Below are positions 62,027 to 64,000 of a DNA stretch of 64,000 nucleotides, one piece after another. Position numbers and translations under genes: made by a program. Each line of letters opens with the position of its first letter. Positions within the stretch are counted from its first letter, which is position 1. Source of the stretch: Methylocystaceae bacterium. Its GTDB lineage: Bacteria > Pseudomonadota > Alphaproteobacteria > Rhizobiales > Beijerinckiaceae. Location: NCBI GenBank assembly GCA_009773555.1, contig WSXZ01000005.1, positions 1 to 64,000 on the forward strand. The letters run 5' to 3'. The notes beneath the pieces were generated by a model. The model saw only the letters and a list, made by a program, of their open reading frames with translations. It was not told the origin of the DNA and searched no databases.

Positions 62027-63328
62027 ATGTCGCCGACACAAGCTCCAGCGCCGCTGTTCTTTCTCAACGCAAGGCTGATCGATCCGGGTTCGGGTCGCGA
62101 CATGCGCGGCGGTCTCGTGATGCTCGACGGAATCGTCGCGGAGGTCGGCGAATCCGTTCGCCAGGGCGACGCTCCCGAAGGCGCACGGGTCATCGATTGC
62201 GCCGGCGACGTCGTCGCGCCGGGCCTCATCGACATGCAGGCCTTTGTCGGCGAGCCGGGGGCGGAGCATCGCGAAACCATCGCCAGCGCCACTCTCGCCG
62301 CTGCGGCGGGCGGCGTGACGACAATCGTGTCAACCGCGGCGACGGCGCCGCCCGTCGACGATCCCGCCGTCGTCGATTTCGTTCTGCGCCGCGCGCGTGA
62401 CACCGGGCGCGTGCGCGTCGCGCCGATGGCGGCGCTGACCCGCGGCCGCGAGGGCAGGGAAATCGCCGAGCTGGGCCTGCTGCAGCAAGCCGGCGCGATC
62501 GCTTTCTGCGACGGCGCGCGCTCCGTGCGAAGCGCGCTGGTCATGCGACGGGCGCTCACCTACGCGCGGGATTTTGATGCGCTCGTCATTCATTTCGCCG
62601 AAGACCCGGATCTCTCCGTCGGCGTCATGAACGAAGGCGATTTTGCGCATCGGCTCGGCCTCGCCGGCGCGCCGCGTGAAGCAGAGGCGATCATGCTCGA
62701 TCGCGACTTGCGGCTCGTCGCGCTGACGGGCGCCCGCTATCACGCGGCGATCGTGACGACGACCCTATCGTTGGACGCGTTGCGCAGAGCCAAGGACGAG
62801 GGCTTGGCCGTCACCTGCGGAACTTCGATCAATCATCTGACGCTGAACGAGAACGACATCGGCGATTATCGCACCTTCCTCAAGCTCAGACCGCCGTTGC
62901 GCCATGAGGATGAACGCAAGGCGCTCGTTCGCGCGCTCGGCGAAGGCCTTATCGACGTCATCGTGTCCGACCACGATCCGCAGGACGTCGAAACCAAACG
63001 GCTGCCCTTCGCCGAAGCCGAATATGGAGCGATCGGCGTCGAAACGATGCTGGCGGCGGGGCTTCGGCTCGTGCATTCGGGCGACGTTACGTTGGTGCGC
63101 TTGCTCGAGGCGATGACGTCGCGCCCGGCGGAAATCCTGGGACTTCTACAGGGCAGGCTCCAAAAAGGGGCCCCCGCGGACATCATACGCTTCGATCCTG
63201 ACACGCCCTTCGTCGTCGATCCCTCCAGGCTTCATTCACGTTCCAAGAACACGCCGTTCGATGGAGCGCTGCTCCAGGGTGTGGTCAAGACGACCGTCGT
63301 CGGGGGCGCAATCGTCTACGAGGAATGA
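62027..63328 (+). CDS. Dihydroorotase-like protein without the HxH metal motif (PyrC'/PyrX type)
   Basis: A 433-aa amidohydrolase-fold protein of the type I dihydroorotase family. The usual GLIDMHVHLREPG motif is GLIDMQAFVGEPG (66-78): the HxH metal ligands are replaced by Gln71 and Phe73. NHLTLNE and VSDHDPQDVETK (about 322) are retained in part. Non-catalytic DHOases (PyrC') are known structural partners of aspartate carbamoyltransferase. That fits the pyrB at 30684, though the two are far apart. A catalytic PyrC must exist elsewhere. Confidence 0.85.
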   Translation: MSPTQAPAPLFFLNARLIDPGSGRDMRGGLVMLDGIVAEVGESVRQGDAPEGARVIDCAGDVVAPGLIDMQAFVGEPGAEHRETIASATLAAAAGGVTTIVSTAATAPPVDDPAVVDFVLRRARDTGRVRVAPMAALTRGREGREIAELGLLQQAGAIAFCDGARSVRSALVMRRALTYARDFDALVIHFAEDPDLSVGVMNEGDFAHRLGLAGAPREAEAIMLDRDLRLVALTGARYHAAIVTTTLSLDALRRAKDEGLAVTCGTSINHLTLNENDIGDYRTFLKLRPPLRHEDERKALVRALGEGLIDVIVSDHDPQDVETKRLPFAEAEYGAIGVETMLAAGLRLVHSGDVTLVRLLEAMTSRPAEILGLLQGRLQKGAPADIIRFDPDTPFVVDPSRLHSRSKNTPFDGALLQGVVKTTVVGGAIVYEE

Positions 63329-63367
63329 AGGCCGCGACAGCGCCCTGGCGCTTGTCGCCGGCCAGAG

Positions 63368-63472
63368 TCAGCGGCCGTGTCGGCTCGACGACCGCACGGC
63401 TTCCGCGATCATCAGCAGAAACGGCGCGCCCAGGATCCAGGCGGGAACGAACCAGCCATAGCTATCAGTCAT
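63368..63472 (-). CDS. 34-aa membrane peptide
   Basis: A tiny gene with an excellent AAGGAG ribosome site 6 bases before the ATG at 63472. The peptide starts MTDSYGWFVPAWILGAPFLL, followed by a hydrophobic segment and a basic C-terminal tail (RSSSRHGR). The W-x-x-AWILG pattern recalls small oxidase subunits such as CydX, but no oxidase gene is seen. It follows the membrane protein at 63565 on the same strand. Confidence 0.6.
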   Translation of the reverse strand: MTDSYGWFVPAWILGAPFLLMIAEAVRSSSRHGR

Positions 63473-63564
63473 GACATTCTCCTTGGTCGAATCCCCAGCT
63501 CTTCAACCGCGGCGACCGTCCGAGGTTCCGTCTGGCGCCCTTTTTTTGCCCGTCGTAGCTCTCC

Positions 63565-64000
63565 TCATCCCAATGCGACAGCGAACCTATGTCGCGCCTT
63601 CAGCGCCTGTATGCTGAGCCAGACCGCAGCTCCAGCCCCAACGAAATGAGCAAGAAGCAAGTTAAAGTTCGCCATTAAGATGAAGACGTCGAGCGCGCGC
63701 ACGATCCTGTCCGGATCGGTAATCGCGATCCCCGGCGGCTGCGACACGGTCTTGGCGACAAGCAGGGCAATGCTCAAGCCGACGCCGATGAACGAGACCA
63801 CGGCGCCAAGCACATTGACCAGCGAACCGACCCCGAGAAACCACAACGCCGCGGACTGGTCGGCGCCGAGCACGCTGGCCGGATCGCGCATCAGACTGCG
63901 GGAGGCGATCGTCGAAAAGAGATCCAGGAACAGCGAAGCGAATAAGAGTCCCAGTCCGACATACCCCCAATGAATCGGATCGCTGACCCAGACGGTGGAG
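63565..64000 (-). CDS. Polytopic membrane protein, cut by the right window edge
   Basis: The minus-strand frame is open from the window end (WVSDPIHWGYVGLGLLFASLF...) to a stop at 63565. At least 145 residues are seen, with about four hydrophobic helices. The visible part ends KARHRFAVALG. An internal ATG at 63891 gives a 108-aa form, but coding composition continues upstream, so the gene is partial here. It is not an identifiable family member. Confidence 0.65.
   Translation of the reverse strand, partial: STVWVSDPIHWGYVGLGLLFASLFLDLFSTIASRSLMRDPASVLGADQSAALWFLGVGSLVNVLGAVVSFIGVGLSIALLVAKTVSQPPGIAITDPDRIVRALDVFILMANFNLLLAHFVGAGAAVWLSIQALKARHRFAVALG

Noticed and set aside
63368-63472. Calling the 34-aa peptide CydX
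   Set aside because: Only the AWILG-like pattern agrees; no cytochrome bd genes are seen, so the name would be unsupported.
1-64000. CRISPR arrays, rRNA operons, insertion sequences or a complete prophage
   Set aside because: I saw no regularly spaced repeats, no rRNA genes, no transposase or integrase motifs and no phage structural genes.

Overview
The window is GC-rich DNA from an alphaproteobacterium of the order Hyphomicrobiales (Rhizobiales). Evidence for this includes a PopZ-type polar organiser, MurJ, UbiG, a mesaconyl-CoA hydratase of the ethylmalonyl-CoA pathway, IalB-like and DUF2497 proteins, the DUF2232-rplI-dnaB arrangement, and Rhizobiales-style dispersed palindromes. A methylotroph or methanotroph of the Methylocystaceae (Methylocystis/Methylosinus type) fits best. 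That placement is inference, because no methane or methanol oxidation gene lies in the window.

Region 1 (1-4.0 kb) is sparse and holds small secreted or unknown proteins, a strong terminator and long stretches without recognisable genes. Region 2 (about 3.98-13.91 kb) is a compact zinc-starvation island. Two convergent operons each start at the same 12-bp Zur-type palindrome (3979-3990 and 13895-13906). The left operon is folE, a hisI paralogue, a ZigA-type COG0523 GTPase, DUF1826 and a CaMKII-association-domain protein. The right operon is zur, a membrane-anchored COG0523 GTPase, a second COG0523 GTPase, an 89-aa cysteine protein, a 57-aa membrane peptide, an AztABC/ZnuABC-type zinc importer and DUF1007. 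Almost every junction is a 4-base ATGA stop/start overlap. The island ends beside a tRNA-like 3' fragment and tRNA-Thr, which suggests acquisition at a tRNA site.

Region 3 (14.3-31.6 kb) is mostly core genome: tRNA-Thr, rlmB, ispE, tRNA-Gly, ubiG, lysC, murJ, a hopanoid/lipid-type group (GT2, HpnK-like deacetylase, methyltransferase-like), the de novo NAD operon nadA-DUF4202-nadB-nadC behind a perfect inverted-repeat operator, and pyrB. Region 4 (31.6-43 kb) has a secreted pentapeptide-repeat protein flanked by a duplicated cysK 3' end, the tauE-cysK/Rrf2 sulfur locus, the PIMT-tolC-popZ block with a disrupted popZ start, an FtsB-like protein, an MBL hydrolase, a frameshifted universal stress protein and tRNA-Ala.

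Region 5 (43-64 kb) has YggT/YggU, mesaconyl-CoA hydratase, three tandem PRC-barrel proteins, a sulfotransferase, dnaB, rplI, DUF2232, a CopC-like protein, the ybbA/ybbP/tesA cluster, thpR, plsC, ftsX-ftsE, a PAS histidine kinase and a dihydroorotase-like protein without its HxH metal motif. At the right edge a small 34-aa membrane peptide gene lies downstream of a membrane protein cut by the window end.

The most system-like part is the zinc island: uptake (Azt), allocation (three COG0523 GTPases) and zinc-dependent or paralogous enzymes (FolE, HisI), with several tiny uncharacterised partners locked into the same translationally coupled operon.
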